A stretch of DNA of 64,000 nucleotides, from assembly GCF_028746185.1 (NCBI RefSeq), contig NZ_JAQIVH010000028.1:29647-93646 (forward strand). The letters are read 5' to 3'. A model generated the notes under the pieces. That model was not told the origin of the DNA and did not search any database. It saw only the letters and a list, made by a program, of their open reading frames with translations. Source of the DNA: Paenibacillus_E qinlingensis (GTDB taxonomy: Bacteria; Bacillota; Bacilli; Paenibacillales; NBRC-103111). Both the position numbers and the translations under genes were made by a program. Below are positions 8,732 through 17,537 of this stretch, piece after piece (position 1 is the stretch's first letter; each line of letters begins with the position of its first letter).

Positions 8732-9448
8732 ATGCTTTTGAGCAACTGGGTAAAAACGATCCTGTTCCTAATAGGCTCCGCTGTGCTCACGCACTGGATT
8801 CCTTCCTCATTTTTTCGGAACCTGGATACGATGGTACATGAGTTCGGGCATGCAGCAGCAACACTTGCGCTGTCCGGCAAGGTCATGTACATCGAGCTGT
8901 ACAGGGATCACAGCGGTGTCACTTACTCGTCCATGACTAAGTCATGGGCCATCATCCCGGTCTCGTTGGCGGGGTATATGACCGCTTCGCTTTTTGCTTG
9001 GTTTTTGTTCTCGGCGTACGCCAGAGGCAAACAGAAGCTGGGACTGCAAGTGATGACCGGGCTGTCTGCGTTGTCACTGGTGCTGTTCGTACGGAATAGC
9101 TTCGGCGTTTCGTTCCTGCTTGGTTTTATTCTCTTGACTGTGCTGGCGTTGGCGCTCGCTCCGAAGTGGCTGCGCGATTTTTACTACCTGCTGCTGGCTT
9201 TCTTATGCTTAGAGGAGTCGGTGTTCGGCCCGGGGTCGTTGATCGTATATGCCTTACAAAACAGCCGAAGTGCTGGTGATGCGAGTAATTTGGCTAATCA
9301 TACAGGGATACCCGCCATTGTGTGGGCAATTGGGTTTACGTTGTTCGCTTTATGGTGTGCGAAGCAAGCGGTGCAGGCTTTCCTGGGACGCAAAAAAGCA
9401 GCGCAGCGCTCTACTAGATCTACCTCGATGGGATCTTATCGTGATTAG
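8732..9448 (+). CDS. M50-family membrane metallopeptidase
   Basis: About 238 residues with several hydrophobic membrane segments. The zinc motif HEFGH near residue 36 (TMVHEFGHAAATL) places it in the M50/site-2-protease-like family. The start is ambiguous: ATG 8732 is only 2 nt from GGGAGG, whereas TTG 8738 has the optimal spacing. No PDZ domain is evident, so the substrate cannot be guessed. It lies between eno and secG. Confidence 0.8.
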   Translation: MLLSNWVKTILFLIGSAVLTHWIPSSFFRNLDTMVHEFGHAAATLALSGKVMYIELYRDHSGVTYSSMTKSWAIIPVSLAGYMTASLFAWFLFSAYARGKQKLGLQVMTGLSALSLVLFVRNSFGVSFLLGFILLTVLALALAPKWLRDFYYLLLAFLCLEESVFGPGSLIVYALQNSRSAGDASNLANHTGIPAIVWAIGFTLFALWCAKQAVQAFLGRKKAAQRSTRSTSMGSYRD

Positions 9449-9552
9449 GTCTGACGCTTTGATTAGGTTGTTTTGTTGTGTTCCTGGACGAACTATGTTA
9501 AAATACTCATGCTAGTTGTATAAGGCAAAGAATCGGCAATTGGGGTGCTAAT

Positions 9553-9789
9553 ATGTTAATCTTTATGAAAATTTTGTTAATCATAGCTTCGGTTGGATTA
9601 ATCGCGATTGTTCTTTTACAAAAAGGGAAAAGCGCAGGCTTGTCCGGTGCTATTTCCGGTGGCGCAGAGCACTTATTTGGTAAACAAAAAGCTCGTGGTT
9701 TGGAACTATTTTTGTCCCGCGCAACAATGGGTCTTGCTGCTGCATTCTTTATTCTTTCTATTGTCGTAGCATACGTAGTGAAAAGCTAA
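9553..9789 (+). CDS. secG: Preprotein translocase subunit SecG
   Basis: 78-aa protein with two membrane helices and the typical VLLQKGKSAGLSGAISGGAEHLFGKQ-type cytoplasmic loop. It is the accessory subunit of the SecYEG channel. Size and the position just upstream of rnr and smpB match other Bacillota. An extended -10 like TGTTAAAAT lies at 9496-9504 with no convincing -35. Confidence 0.95.
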   Translation: MLIFMKILLIIASVGLIAIVLLQKGKSAGLSGAISGGAEHLFGKQKARGLELFLSRATMGLAAAFFILSIVVAYVVKS

Positions 9790-9804
9790 CACACATAAAA
9801 CGAT

Positions 9805-9838
9805 AACAGCAGGAGAACTATACTCCTGCTGTTTTTTC
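9805..9838 (+). terminator. Terminator of secG
   Basis: 11-bp perfect stem (AACAGCAGGAG/CTCCTGCTGTT) with a 7-nt loop, then a T-run. Confidence 0.9.
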
Positions 9839-10082
9839 ATTTTAAGCGTAGATAAAGGATAGACGGATTGGTATGGGCATGTGCTGGAGAAACTAATCTC
9901 CATCTAGGAAGAAGAGTCATGTGCGTATACCAAAACGCCGATTCGAGTGCGTGAGAAAGTCAGAAAGACAGGCGGGAATTGCGTTTATCCTTTCCTTAGA
10001 AGTGGCATACTATGGAGTAAGGGAATCCGGTACGGCGATCGAAGAGCTTGGCTCAACAACAACAAGAAGGTGAAGAGAATAC

Positions 10083-13061
10083 ATGATAAAAGAGAATGAA
10101 ATCGTAAGTTTGATGCAAGAAGAGGCTTATAAGCCTATGTCCTATAAAGAGCTTGAGAAACATTTTGGAATTGGCAGCGCGAATGAGTTTAAAGATTTTA
10201 TTAAATTGCTCAATCAATTAGAAGAGAGCGGTCATATTGTACGAAGCCCGAATGATCGTTATGGCGTTCCTGAACGGATGAATTTGGTACGAGGCAAGCT
10301 GCAGGCCCATGCGAAGGGTTTTGCATTCTTAATTCCTGAGGACCGTGAGCACCCGGACGTATACATCAATGCACACGACCTGAATACCGCGATGAACGGT
10401 GATATTGTATTCGTGAAAGTTACAGCGCGCAGCCAAGGAGGCGGCCGTCTAGAAGGCGAAGTTGTACGTGTGATCACGCGTGCGAACTCGCAAATCGTTG
10501 GTGTTTTCCAAAGCCAAGATACGTATGCCTTCGTCATTGCTGATGATAAACGGGTGACAAGAGATATTTTCATCCCGCAGCATGCTTTTATGGGAGCAGT
10601 CTCTGGACAGAAGGTCGTCGTGAAAATCGTGAACTATCCAGAGGGACGTTCAGCGGCGGAAGGTGAAGTCATTGAGATTCTGGGTCATAAGGATGATCCA
10701 GGTGTCGATATTTTGGCGATCATTCGCAAACATCAATTACCGGAAGCATTCCAGCCTGAAGTTCTGGCGGAAGCAGAAGCGGCACCCGATTCGATTACAG
10801 AAGAAGAAATCATCGGGCAAGGTCGTCGTGATCTTCGCGCGAAAACCATAGTAACCATTGACGGTGAAGATGCCAAGGATTTGGATGATGCCGTGAATGT
10901 GGAGCTGTTGGAAAATGGGAATCTTCGCTTAGGCGTGCATATTGCTGATGTGAGTTACTATGTGCGGGAAGGCACGGCACTTGATATTGAGGCCTACAAT
11001 CGCGGATGTTCCGTGTATTTGACCGATCGTGTAATTCCGATGCTGCCGCACCGTTTATCCAACGGGATCTGTTCGTTAAATCCGCAAGTAGACCGGTTGA
11101 CGATGTCTTGTGAAATGGAATTTGACCAGGATTTAAAGGTCGTCAATCATGAGATTTTCACTAGTGTAATTAAAACAAAAGAAAGAATGACTTATACGAA
11201 TGTACGCAAGCTGCTTACAGGCGAGGCAGAACCGGAAATCGTGGAGAAATATGCGTATTTAATGGAAGACTTCAAACGGATGGAAGAGCTAGCAGCTAGA
11301 TTACGTTCCAGACGGATGAAGCGCGGTGCGATTGATTTTGACTTTGAGGAGTCCAAGATCCTCGTAGATGCTGACGGTAAGCCAACCGATATTATCAAAA
11401 GAGAGCGTTCTGTCGCTGAAATGATGATCGAAGAGTTCATGCTAGCTGCGAATGAGACCGTTGCTGAGCATTTCTCATGGCTGAAAGTGCCGTTCTTGTA
11501 TCGCGTGCATGAAGATCCAGATTCCGAGAAATTGATGAATTTCATGGAGTTCGTAACGACTTTCGGCTATGCGATGCGTGGCGGTAAGGGTGGAGCGATT
11601 CATGCGAGTTCCTTGCAAGCGTTGCTAGAAGATATTAAGGGAACACCAGAAGAGACTGTAATTAGTAAAGTCATGCTGCGCTCGATGAAGCAGGCTAAGT
11701 ATGATGCGCAGAGCTTGGGGCATTTTGGACTTGCGGCGGAGTTTTATTCCCATTTCACATCACCGATTCGTCGTTATCCGGATTTGGTTATCCATCGTGT
11801 TATTCGTGAAGTGTTGGAGAACGGTGGGACCCTTCCAGATAAACGTCATGATTACTTAGTTTCACGTATGAATGATATTGCCCAGCAATCTTCCGAGCGA
11901 GAGCGCGTTGCTGTTGATGCAGAACGTGATACAGAAGCTCTGAAAAAAGCACAGTACATGATGGATAAAGTCGGTGAAGAGTTCGAGGGAATTATCTCGA
12001 GCGTAACGGGCTTCGGTATGTTTATTGAGTTGGATAACACCGTTGAAGGTTTAATTCGGCTAAGTGATTTGACTGATGATTACTACAATCATCATGAGAA
12101 GCAGCATGCTTTAATTGGTGAGCGTACCTCTAAAATCTATCGACTTGGCGACAGCATAAAAGTGCGGGTTGCACGCGTGAGTATGGAAGATCATACAATT
12201 GATTTTGAATTGTTGGATATGAAGCCTCGCAAAGAGGGTGCGTTTAACCGCGGCGGCGGTGGCGGAGGCAAGTTCAAAGGTGCAGGCGGATTTAAAGGTT
12301 TCCGTGGTAAGCCGGAAAGCGGTCGAGCCGATAAAGGTAAAGGCGGCAGACCAGAAAAGGGCAAGAGCGGAACGAACGGGAGACCTGAGAAGGGCAAAGG
12401 CGGGTACAAAGGAAAAGGTGGCTTTGCCAAGGTGCAACCTGTGGTTGGGCAAGGTGAAGGAACTCAAGGGGCAAGTGATAAAGGGAAGAAAAATAGTCGT
12501 GCCGATCATGCTGCTGCTCGACGGATTGAGATGGCGGCTCGCCGGAAGGCTGAGGGTGCTGGTGGGGTAGAAGGAACGGCAGGGGCAGAGCAAAATACAG
12601 GAGCGGGGCGCTCCGGCAGTAAAAGATCCAGAGGTAGAGGGCAAAATGGGGCCAATGCTGGTGGAGATGGGAAAGCTGATCACATTGCTGGCATTGGAAC
12701 AGGAGAAGGTCAAGGTGGAGCCTTCCAAGGCAATGGAGCAGGTCAAGGGAAATCGCGCCGCGGCAAAGGTGGTAGTAAGCCTTGGAGCGACAAGCGCGAA
12801 AAAGGCGGTAAGATTGGCGAAGGCGGCAGCTTGCGCCAACGGTTGCAGTCCGTCGGCGCAGGGCGGACTGACAGCGGGGTTGGCCAAGGCGGCGAGCGTG
12901 GCCGTGGGGTTTCGCTTGGGGGCGAAGCCCCAGCGGGCGGCGGCGGTGGCGCTGCTCCGGAGCGCAGCGGCATGGATTGGGCGAGCGGCGTGAACGCGCT
13001 CGCTAAGGGCGGTCGTCGCCGGAGCGACGACGGCGATGGTAGCAAGAAGCGGCGGAGATAG
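10083..13061 (+). CDS. rnr: Ribonuclease R with very long basic C-terminal tail
   Basis: 992-aa 3'-5' exoribonuclease that degrades structured RNA and takes part with SmpB-tmRNA in removing defective mRNAs. Order: N-terminal winged helix, two cold-shock (OB) domains, the RNB catalytic domain with TIDGEDAKDLDDAV (metal-binding aspartates) around residue 260, and an S1 domain ending near residue 720. The remaining ~270 residues are low complexity (Gly, Lys, Arg, Gln), where B. subtilis RNase R has only a short tail. The tail has unusually G-rich codons. Start ATG 10083 is preceded by AAGGTG. Confidence 0.95.
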   Translation: MIKENEIVSLMQEEAYKPMSYKELEKHFGIGSANEFKDFIKLLNQLEESGHIVRSPNDRYGVPERMNLVRGKLQAHAKGFAFLIPEDREHPDVYINAHDLNTAMNGDIVFVKVTARSQGGGRLEGEVVRVITRANSQIVGVFQSQDTYAFVIADDKRVTRDIFIPQHAFMGAVSGQKVVVKIVNYPEGRSAAEGEVIEILGHKDDPGVDILAIIRKHQLPEAFQPEVLAEAEAAPDSITEEEIIGQGRRDLRAKTIVTIDGEDAKDLDDAVNVELLENGNLRLGVHIADVSYYVREGTALDIEAYNRGCSVYLTDRVIPMLPHRLSNGICSLNPQVDRLTMSCEMEFDQDLKVVNHEIFTSVIKTKERMTYTNVRKLLTGEAEPEIVEKYAYLMEDFKRMEELAARLRSRRMKRGAIDFDFEESKILVDADGKPTDIIKRERSVAEMMIEEFMLAANETVAEHFSWLKVPFLYRVHEDPDSEKLMNFMEFVTTFGYAMRGGKGGAIHASSLQALLEDIKGTPEETVISKVMLRSMKQAKYDAQSLGHFGLAAEFYSHFTSPIRRYPDLVIHRVIREVLENGGTLPDKRHDYLVSRMNDIAQQSSERERVAVDAERDTEALKKAQYMMDKVGEEFEGIISSVTGFGMFIELDNTVEGLIRLSDLTDDYYNHHEKQHALIGERTSKIYRLGDSIKVRVARVSMEDHTIDFELLDMKPRKEGAFNRGGGGGGKFKGAGGFKGFRGKPESGRADKGKGGRPEKGKSGTNGRPEKGKGGYKGKGGFAKVQPVVGQGEGTQGASDKGKKNSRADHAAARRIEMAARRKAEGAGGVEGTAGAEQNTGAGRSGSKRSRGRGQNGANAGGDGKADHIAGIGTGEGQGGAFQGNGAGQGKSRRGKGGSKPWSDKREKGGKIGEGGSLRQRLQSVGAGRTDSGVGQGGERGRGVSLGGEAPAGGGGGAAPERSGMDWASGVNALAKGGRRRSDDGDGSKKRRR

Positions 13062-13087
13062 TCGCCGGTTCTTGCTTTTCGGGCTTG

Positions 13088-13122
13088 ATCTTGCTACAAT
13101 AGGTTGCACATTGTAGCAAGAT
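13088..13122. terminator. 13-bp inverted repeat between rnr and smpB
   Basis: Perfect inverted repeat ATCTTGCTACAAT/ATTGTAGCAAGAT with a 9-nt loop. It may terminate rnr, but the following U-tract is poor (TTACC), so an mRNA 3'-end structure or operator is also possible. Confidence 0.55.
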
Positions 13123-13158
13123 TTACCTGCATTTTAGCGTGCGGGAGGAGGATCTCAC

Positions 13159-13641
13159 GTGGCAACTAAAAAGGCTGATGGCAAACTACTCGCTCAGAAT
13201 AAAAAGGCTTCACACGATTATTTCATTGAAGATACGTATGAATGCGGTCTTGTCCTGACCGGCACGGAGATCAAATCCTTACGGGCAGGTAAAGCCAACA
13301 TTGGCGACAGCTTTTCGACGATTCGAAATGGCGAAGCTTTTGTACATAATATGCACATTAGCCCATTCGAACAAGGCAACCGCAGCAATCCGGAAGATCC
13401 TACACGGACGCGGAAGCTATTGTTGAAGAAAGTACAAATCGCCAAAATACTAGGCCAGGCTAAGCAAGAAGGCTATACTGTTGTTCCATTGAAGGTGTAC
13501 ATCCGAAATGGCTACGCGAAGCTTCTGATTGGCATTGGTAAAGGGAAGAAACAATACGACAAGCGTGAGTCTGCTGCCAAGAAAGATGCACAACGCGATA
13601 TTCAACGCGCATTGCGTGAGAAGCAGAAGATTGCCAGATAG
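13159..13641 (+). CDS. smpB: SsrA-binding protein SmpB
   Basis: 160-aa tmRNA-binding protein essential for trans-translation. Family motifs YFIEDTYECGLVLTGTEIKSLR, ANIGDSF and the basic C-terminal tail (KREKQKIAR-like end) are present. It starts with GTG at 13159 behind a strong GGGAGGAGG. Its RNA partner ssrA lies 165 bp downstream, as in many Bacillota. Confidence 0.98.
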   Translation: MATKKADGKLLAQNKKASHDYFIEDTYECGLVLTGTEIKSLRAGKANIGDSFSTIRNGEAFVHNMHISPFEQGNRSNPEDPTRTRKLLLKKVQIAKILGQAKQEGYTVVPLKVYIRNGYAKLLIGIGKGKKQYDKRESAAKKDAQRDIQRALREKQKIAR

Positions 13642-13706
13642 CTTGGGTGTATTGGAAGGTAACACCTTGTCTTCCATGAACCTAGTGTTCATATTTCGTT
13701 TACTTA

Positions 13707-13715
13707 TGGTATACT
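13707..13715 (+). promoter_or_regulatory. Probable ssrA promoter, extended -10
   Basis: TGGTATACT is an extended -10 element about 90 bp upstream of the mature tmRNA 5' end; the -35 (GTTCAT or TTCATA) is weak. The leader would be removed by RNase P. Confidence 0.45.
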
Positions 13716-13806
13716 AGTAACTGTAACGAAGAGATTTCAAGTGTAACTTGGCTCTACAGCTTGTCCTTTTAACCTTCACCGTCTCTGACGGTTACGAAGG
13801 CAATCC

Positions 13807-14168
13807 GGGGGTGTTCTTGGATTCGACGGGGATAGTTTGAGCGCGGGTTGCGGGTAGTGGGGCCGCGTCCACTATAAAACGCTAAAGCCTATTAAATGGC
13901 AAAACACAAAACAACTACGCTGTAGCAGCTTAATAACCTGTTAGCGTGCTTCTACTCAGCATCGCCCATGTGACTGGGATAGGGGCTCAACTATAGTGGG
14001 ATACGACGTTTGGTCTCCGCCTGGGGTCGGACGTAGGAAGACAATCAGGCTGACCCAACGCATAGCCGGTTACGGGGCGATGCTCGGGTGACATCAAAAC
14101 TGTGACTACACCCGTAGATGCCTGTGTGGCAATATTTTCGGACAGGGGTTCGACTCCCCTCACCTCCA
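13807..14168 (+). ncRNA. ssrA: Transfer-messenger RNA (tmRNA)
   Basis: 362-nt tmRNA that rescues stalled ribosomes. The 5' GGGGGTG pairs with 3' CACCTCC, including the G3-U70 wobble recognised by alanyl-tRNA synthetase. The tRNA-like T-arm is GGGGTTCGACTCCCC. The tag reading frame at 13898-13933 encodes GKTQNNYAVAA followed by TAA. CCA is not encoded. The 3' end is intact, but the DNA right after it belongs to an integrated element, and no terminator follows at once. The displaced terminator may be the one at 44880. Confidence 0.96.
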
Positions 14169-15691
14169 TATGCCAAATCCACAACGGGGACCTTAAAGAT
14201 AACTTCTACATGCTTTTCGTAGACGATTACCTTTTCCACATAGCTAGCGATGAACTTCTTGATCTCAGGAATGTCTCGCTTAGCGACGTGGTCCTCGAAT
14301 TGAGAAAGCAGTTGTCGCAGAGATTCCTCTGTGATGGCTGCTTTTTCTGTTACTGCTGAGGCCTCAAGCAGTTTCTGATCCAATTGTAGCTTTTGCCCAT
14401 CCAACTCATCCAATTTGCCTAACAACGTGGCGTTGGAAGTGCCGCTCGCGATGGCATTGACGATGTTTGTAATCTGACGCTCGATGCCCTCAAGGCTCTT
14501 AGCCAGTCGCTCCTTTTCGTCTTTCACATTCGATTCTTTGGACTTTTGGTAGTCGTTAAGCTGTTTCACAAGCACTGGAATAGCCTCCTCGTTGAACATC
14601 TTCTCCTGTAATTCGGAAATGACGTAACTTTCGATGTATTCACGGCGGAGCTCGGGGTTCTTGCACTCCTTCGTTCGATCACGATTGCCGCAGCGATAGG
14701 TAACGTACTTGAGTTTGTTCCGACCACTGAATTTGGTATTGCCCATCATGGCATATTGGGTGCCTACAGATTGTAGGCATTCACCGCAGACAATCAGACC
14801 ACTAAGCAAGTACATTTCCTTTGCCTTATAAGCGCCAGGTTGCTTTTTGTTACCATTCATTTTTTCCTGCACTTGCTGGAAAACTTCCTTTGTGATGAGT
14901 TCAGGCATGCCACCTTCCACACGAATTACATCCTCACCACTCTTCTGTCGATTACTGTTGCGTTTTCCCGCGTAATCTTTTCCGTCCGTAAGGTTGAAAA
15001 TATATGTTCCGGTGTATTTCTCATTTCGGAGAATGGTCCCTAATGTACCCTTACTTATAGGTTTCCCGTACCGAGATTTATAACCTCGATCAGCAAGTTC
15101 CCGAATGATCTGATTGTAGCCATGGCCTGCGAGAAACATCGAGAAAACCATTTCGACAATGCCTCTCTCGTCTTCGTTGATGATATATTTCTTGGAAACC
15201 GAATCTACTGAGTAACCTATTGGAGGTAGACCGCCAGTATGCTTGCACTGATGGGCTGTTTCCTTCATCCCCTTCATTACTTCGCGTGCGAGGTTCATTG
15301 AGTAGTAACCGGCCATACCCTCCAACATTGTTTCCATCATGTAGCTTTCAGGCGAATCATCTAGATTCTCGATAACACTAAGTAGCCTTATTCTGTTTTT
15401 CTTTAAAATTCTTTTGTAATGCGCGCTATCGTATTTATCTCGGCTGAAACGATCAAGTTTATGGACGATAATAGAGTCATATAAACCGTTTTGACAATCC
15501 TTAATCATTTCAAGGAAGCCGGGTCTTCTGTCGCTAGTAGCTGTCTTAGCTCTATCCTCGTAGGTTCTGACGAGTTGGTAGCCGTTTCGGTTGCAATAAT
15601 CCTTGATGGCACGAATTTGAGCGTCAATAGATTCATCCCGTTGGTTGTCGCTGGAAAAGCGTACGTATGCGGCTGCGCGTCTGTTGGTCAT
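14045..15691 (-). CDS. Large serine recombinase (site-specific integrase)
   Basis: 548-aa integrase. The N-terminal resolvase domain (1-150) has the catalytic Ser in YVRFSSDNQ and the arginine of HKLDRFSRD. It is followed by the recombinase domain, a zinc ribbon (CGEC ... CGNRDRTKECKNP, about 315-370), a coiled coil (about 400-450) and a C-terminal strand region. The ATG at 15691 has GAGAGGAG. It points at ssrA, and its last ~40 codons (14045-14168) are antisense ssrA, so the host gene supplies the natural end of the protein. It should integrate and, with a directionality factor, excise the element. Confidence 0.92.
   Translation of the reverse strand: MTNRRAAAYVRFSSDNQRDESIDAQIRAIKDYCNRNGYQLVRTYEDRAKTATSDRRPGFLEMIKDCQNGLYDSIIVHKLDRFSRDKYDSAHYKRILKKNRIRLLSVIENLDDSPESYMMETMLEGMAGYYSMNLAREVMKGMKETAHQCKHTGGLPPIGYSVDSVSKKYIINEDERGIVEMVFSMFLAGHGYNQIIRELADRGYKSRYGKPISKGTLGTILRNEKYTGTYIFNLTDGKDYAGKRNSNRQKSGEDVIRVEGGMPELITKEVFQQVQEKMNGNKKQPGAYKAKEMYLLSGLIVCGECLQSVGTQYAMMGNTKFSGRNKLKYVTYRCGNRDRTKECKNPELRREYIESYVISELQEKMFNEEAIPVLVKQLNDYQKSKESNVKDEKERLAKSLEGIERQITNIVNAIASGTSNATLLGKLDELDGQKLQLDQKLLEASAVTEKAAITEESLRQLLSQFEDHVAKRDIPEIKKFIASYVEKVIVYEKHVEVIFKVPVVDLAYGGEGSRTPVRKYCHTGIYGCSHSFDVTRASPRNRLCVGSA
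14130..14168. other. attL: junction of integrative element with the ssrA 3' end
   Basis: The 3' end of ssrA is the boundary between host sequence and the serine-recombinase gene that faces it. A 13-bp segment ACTCCCCTCACCT (14153-14165) recurs at the candidate right end (about 44863-44876). The segment 14130-14156 is 24/27 identical to the arm of the cassette repeat at 35754-35780. Confidence 0.65.
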
Positions 15692-15797
15692 TGTTTAGGT
15701 TCTCCTCTCAATTGTTGATGCTTTAATTCATTGGATGTGTTCTGTACAGAACTGATATTAATGTTTCATTGCTGACTAGGATTCATGTTCATCTCTT

Positions 15798-16205
15798 TTA
15801 ACGATTGATTATAAGACTGTATGAGAGTTCCGAGAAATGAATCGAAAGATTCTTGGAAATGTTCTTCTGCGGATGTTTCATCAAATTTTTAGCTATCACA
15901 AGTTCTACACCATTGTTCAATAGATGCCGCTTATGAATCGCTACATCTAATTTATCGCGTCCGATGCGGTCTTCACGTTGGACGATTATTACATCCAAGA
16001 GCCCTTTCTTGCTATCCGAGAGGAGCTTTTGGAACATTGGCCTTTGATCCAAAGGAGTGGAATGAGAAACGTCGCTGTAAATTTTCACGACTTTTAGTTG
16101 GGCGGATTCCGCGTACTGCTCGCAGATGGCTTTTTGCTGGTTGATAGCTTCTTCAACCTGAGATTGCTTTCCAACACGGATATAGATGGCTGCTCTTTTG
16201 GTCAT
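15798..16205 (-). CDS. Resolvase-domain protein lacking the catalytic serine
   Basis: 135-aa protein with only the N-terminal serine-recombinase fold. It starts AAIYIRVGKQSQ, where active relatives read RVS-T-x-x-Q, so Gly replaces the nucleophile. The second motif (IIVQREDRIGRD) is kept. It has no DNA-binding, zinc or coiled-coil parts. A good ribosome binding site precedes ATG 16205, and it lies directly upstream of the full recombinase in the same direction. It could be a dominant partner, a directionality factor or a decayed integrase; the first two are inference. Confidence 0.75.
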   Translation of the reverse strand: MTKRAAIYIRVGKQSQVEEAINQQKAICEQYAESAQLKVVKIYSDVSHSTPLDQRPMFQKLLSDSKKGLLDVIIVQREDRIGRDKLDVAIHKRHLLNNGVELVIAKNLMKHPQKNISKNLSIHFSELSYSLIINR

Positions 16206-16265
16206 AGTGTAGTTCTCTCCTTTAAGATGTATTACCCCTCTGCAGAGGGAGGAAGATGGGTTTGA

Positions 16266-16442
16266 TTAGTTCGATGAGTGCTTTTTCATTACAGCATCTA
16301 AAAGTAAGATAGCGGGCTGGTAGTACGATTCGGGTGTTTCGCGGATTTGCTGGATAGATTCCCAACAGCTCGTGTCCGGGTCGATGCAGGATTGCTTGAG
16401 TTTGGTTCGGGAAATACTGGTGTAGTAGCGTGCAGGCTGCAT
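16266..16442 (-). CDS. Small protein, 58 aa, unknown
   Basis: Frame starting MQPARYYTSISRTK and ending AVMKKHSSN, with GGGGGA about 6 nt before the ATG at 16442. It is in line with the recombinase genes on the minus strand, 60 bp upstream of the resolvase-domain gene. No motif recognised. Given its position beside the integrase, an accessory (directionality) factor is worth considering, but there is no direct evidence. Confidence 0.5.
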   Translation of the reverse strand: MQPARYYTSISRTKLKQSCIDPDTSCWESIQQIRETPESYYQPAILLLDAVMKKHSSN

Positions 16443-16641
16443 GTTGGTTCCCCCTTTAATTATCTTTTCTTGCGTCGGTGCTTAACTGTCTCGATGACAA
16501 TCTGGGCCAGTGCCGTAACTAAGGCGATGATGGCTTTTTCCAATACTGTAACTCCAAATTTAATAGAAGGAGGACCGCATATTCCTGTATGACAGTTGGG
16601 TCGATACTGAGAGTTTTATCTGTTATGCACACATGAAACAC

Positions 16642-17109
16642 TTACATCAGCCCCCTTTCCTTCATCGAACAAAATGTCACATCACCGAGGATCAGGTGGT
16701 CTAAAAGCTTAATTCCAAGCAGACTGCCGCTATCCCGAAGCCTCTCAGTCAGTTGTATATCCTCTGGACTTGGCTCTGGCTGACCGGATGGATGGTTATG
16801 GCAAGCAATGATAGAGGCAGAATTAGCGAGAATCGCTAGTTTAAAGGTTTCCCTCGGATGGACGATTGAGGCGTTCAATGACCCGCTTGATACCTGATGA
16901 ATGGCAGTAGGCTCGTTCTTAGTGTTCAGGCAAAGAATGCAGAAGGATTCCCTGTCGCAATCGCCGATGAACTGTTGAAACAGGGCTGCGGCATCTTTAG
17001 GTGAGCGAATCACTCGGTTCGGGTAGAGTAGTGACGATTTCTCTCGTACCATACGCAGGGAGATGACTTCAACTCTTTTGGCGGCATTCTTTTTTAATTG
17101 GTCACTCAT
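16642..17109 (-). CDS. RadC-like JAB/MPN-domain protein
   Basis: 155-aa protein with the MPN metal motif HNHPSGQPEPSPED near residue 105 and the preceding SSGSLNASIVHPRE typical of RadC-type proteins. These are common on mobile elements; despite the name, a repair role is doubtful and the biochemical activity is not established. It lacks the N-terminal helix-hairpin-helix of full RadC. ATG 17109 overlaps the stop of the upstream gene (ATGA), with GGAGG inside that gene. Confidence 0.85.
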   Translation of the reverse strand: MSDQLKKNAAKRVEVISLRMVREKSSLLYPNRVIRSPKDAAALFQQFIGDCDRESFCILCLNTKNEPTAIHQVSSGSLNASIVHPRETFKLAILANSASIIACHNHPSGQPEPSPEDIQLTERLRDSGSLLGIKLLDHLILGDVTFCSMKERGLM

Positions 17110-17537
17110 TGTAATTCCTCCGCCGACGAGAGTCCGGCCCGTTCCGCCAGCCATTGCACCAGTTTCATGTCTAAGGAATCATTTAAGATGTACATGAATA
17201 GATAGCTTTCATTGTCGAACATGAAGCAGATTCGGTACATAGAAATTTCGTCGGGTAGAGTGGTAAGTTCCACGTACTCAGGATTAGACTCTAGCAGATC
17301 AATTTGACTCGATCTAGGGTTGGCGATCGGCAGACAGTGGAAGTTATCTCGTGGCTCCAGCAAGACTAATAGATAACCGTGTGCATCTAGAGAAAACGAA
17401 AATGGCATGCAATCATCATGATGAAGCATAGCTTTTAATGTCTCGAATTCGGTAATGATGTAGTGTAAAGAGGCAGCGGGCAGTATGCTGCTTTCAAGAA
17501 GCTGTTTAATATGAACATGATTTAAAATGGTTAGCAA
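17106..17537 (-). CDS. Uncharacterised 143-aa protein
   Basis: Starts with TTG at 17537 behind AAGGAGG (9-nt spacing). Soluble, mixed alpha/beta composition with a run of aromatic and acidic residues (EISMYRICFMFDNESYLFMYILND). No family recognised. It is translationally coupled (ATGA) to the downstream RadC-like gene, so the two probably work together. Confidence 0.7.
   Translation of the reverse strand: MLTILNHVHIKQLLESSILPAASLHYIITEFETLKAMLHHDDCMPFSFSLDAHGYLLVLLEPRDNFHCLPIANPRSSQIDLLESNPEYVELTTLPDEISMYRICFMFDNESYLFMYILNDSLDMKLVQWLAERAGLSSAEELQ

Noticed and set aside
12111..13109. Long minus-strand frame opposite the rnr tail
   Set aside because: Product of the GC-rich low-complexity tail codons; composition (Ala/Pro/Ser/Arg) is not protein-like and there is no start signal.
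16347..16592. 81-codon + strand frame opposite the 58-aa small gene
   Set aside because: The minus-strand frame has the ribosome binding site and is in line with the neighbouring genes.
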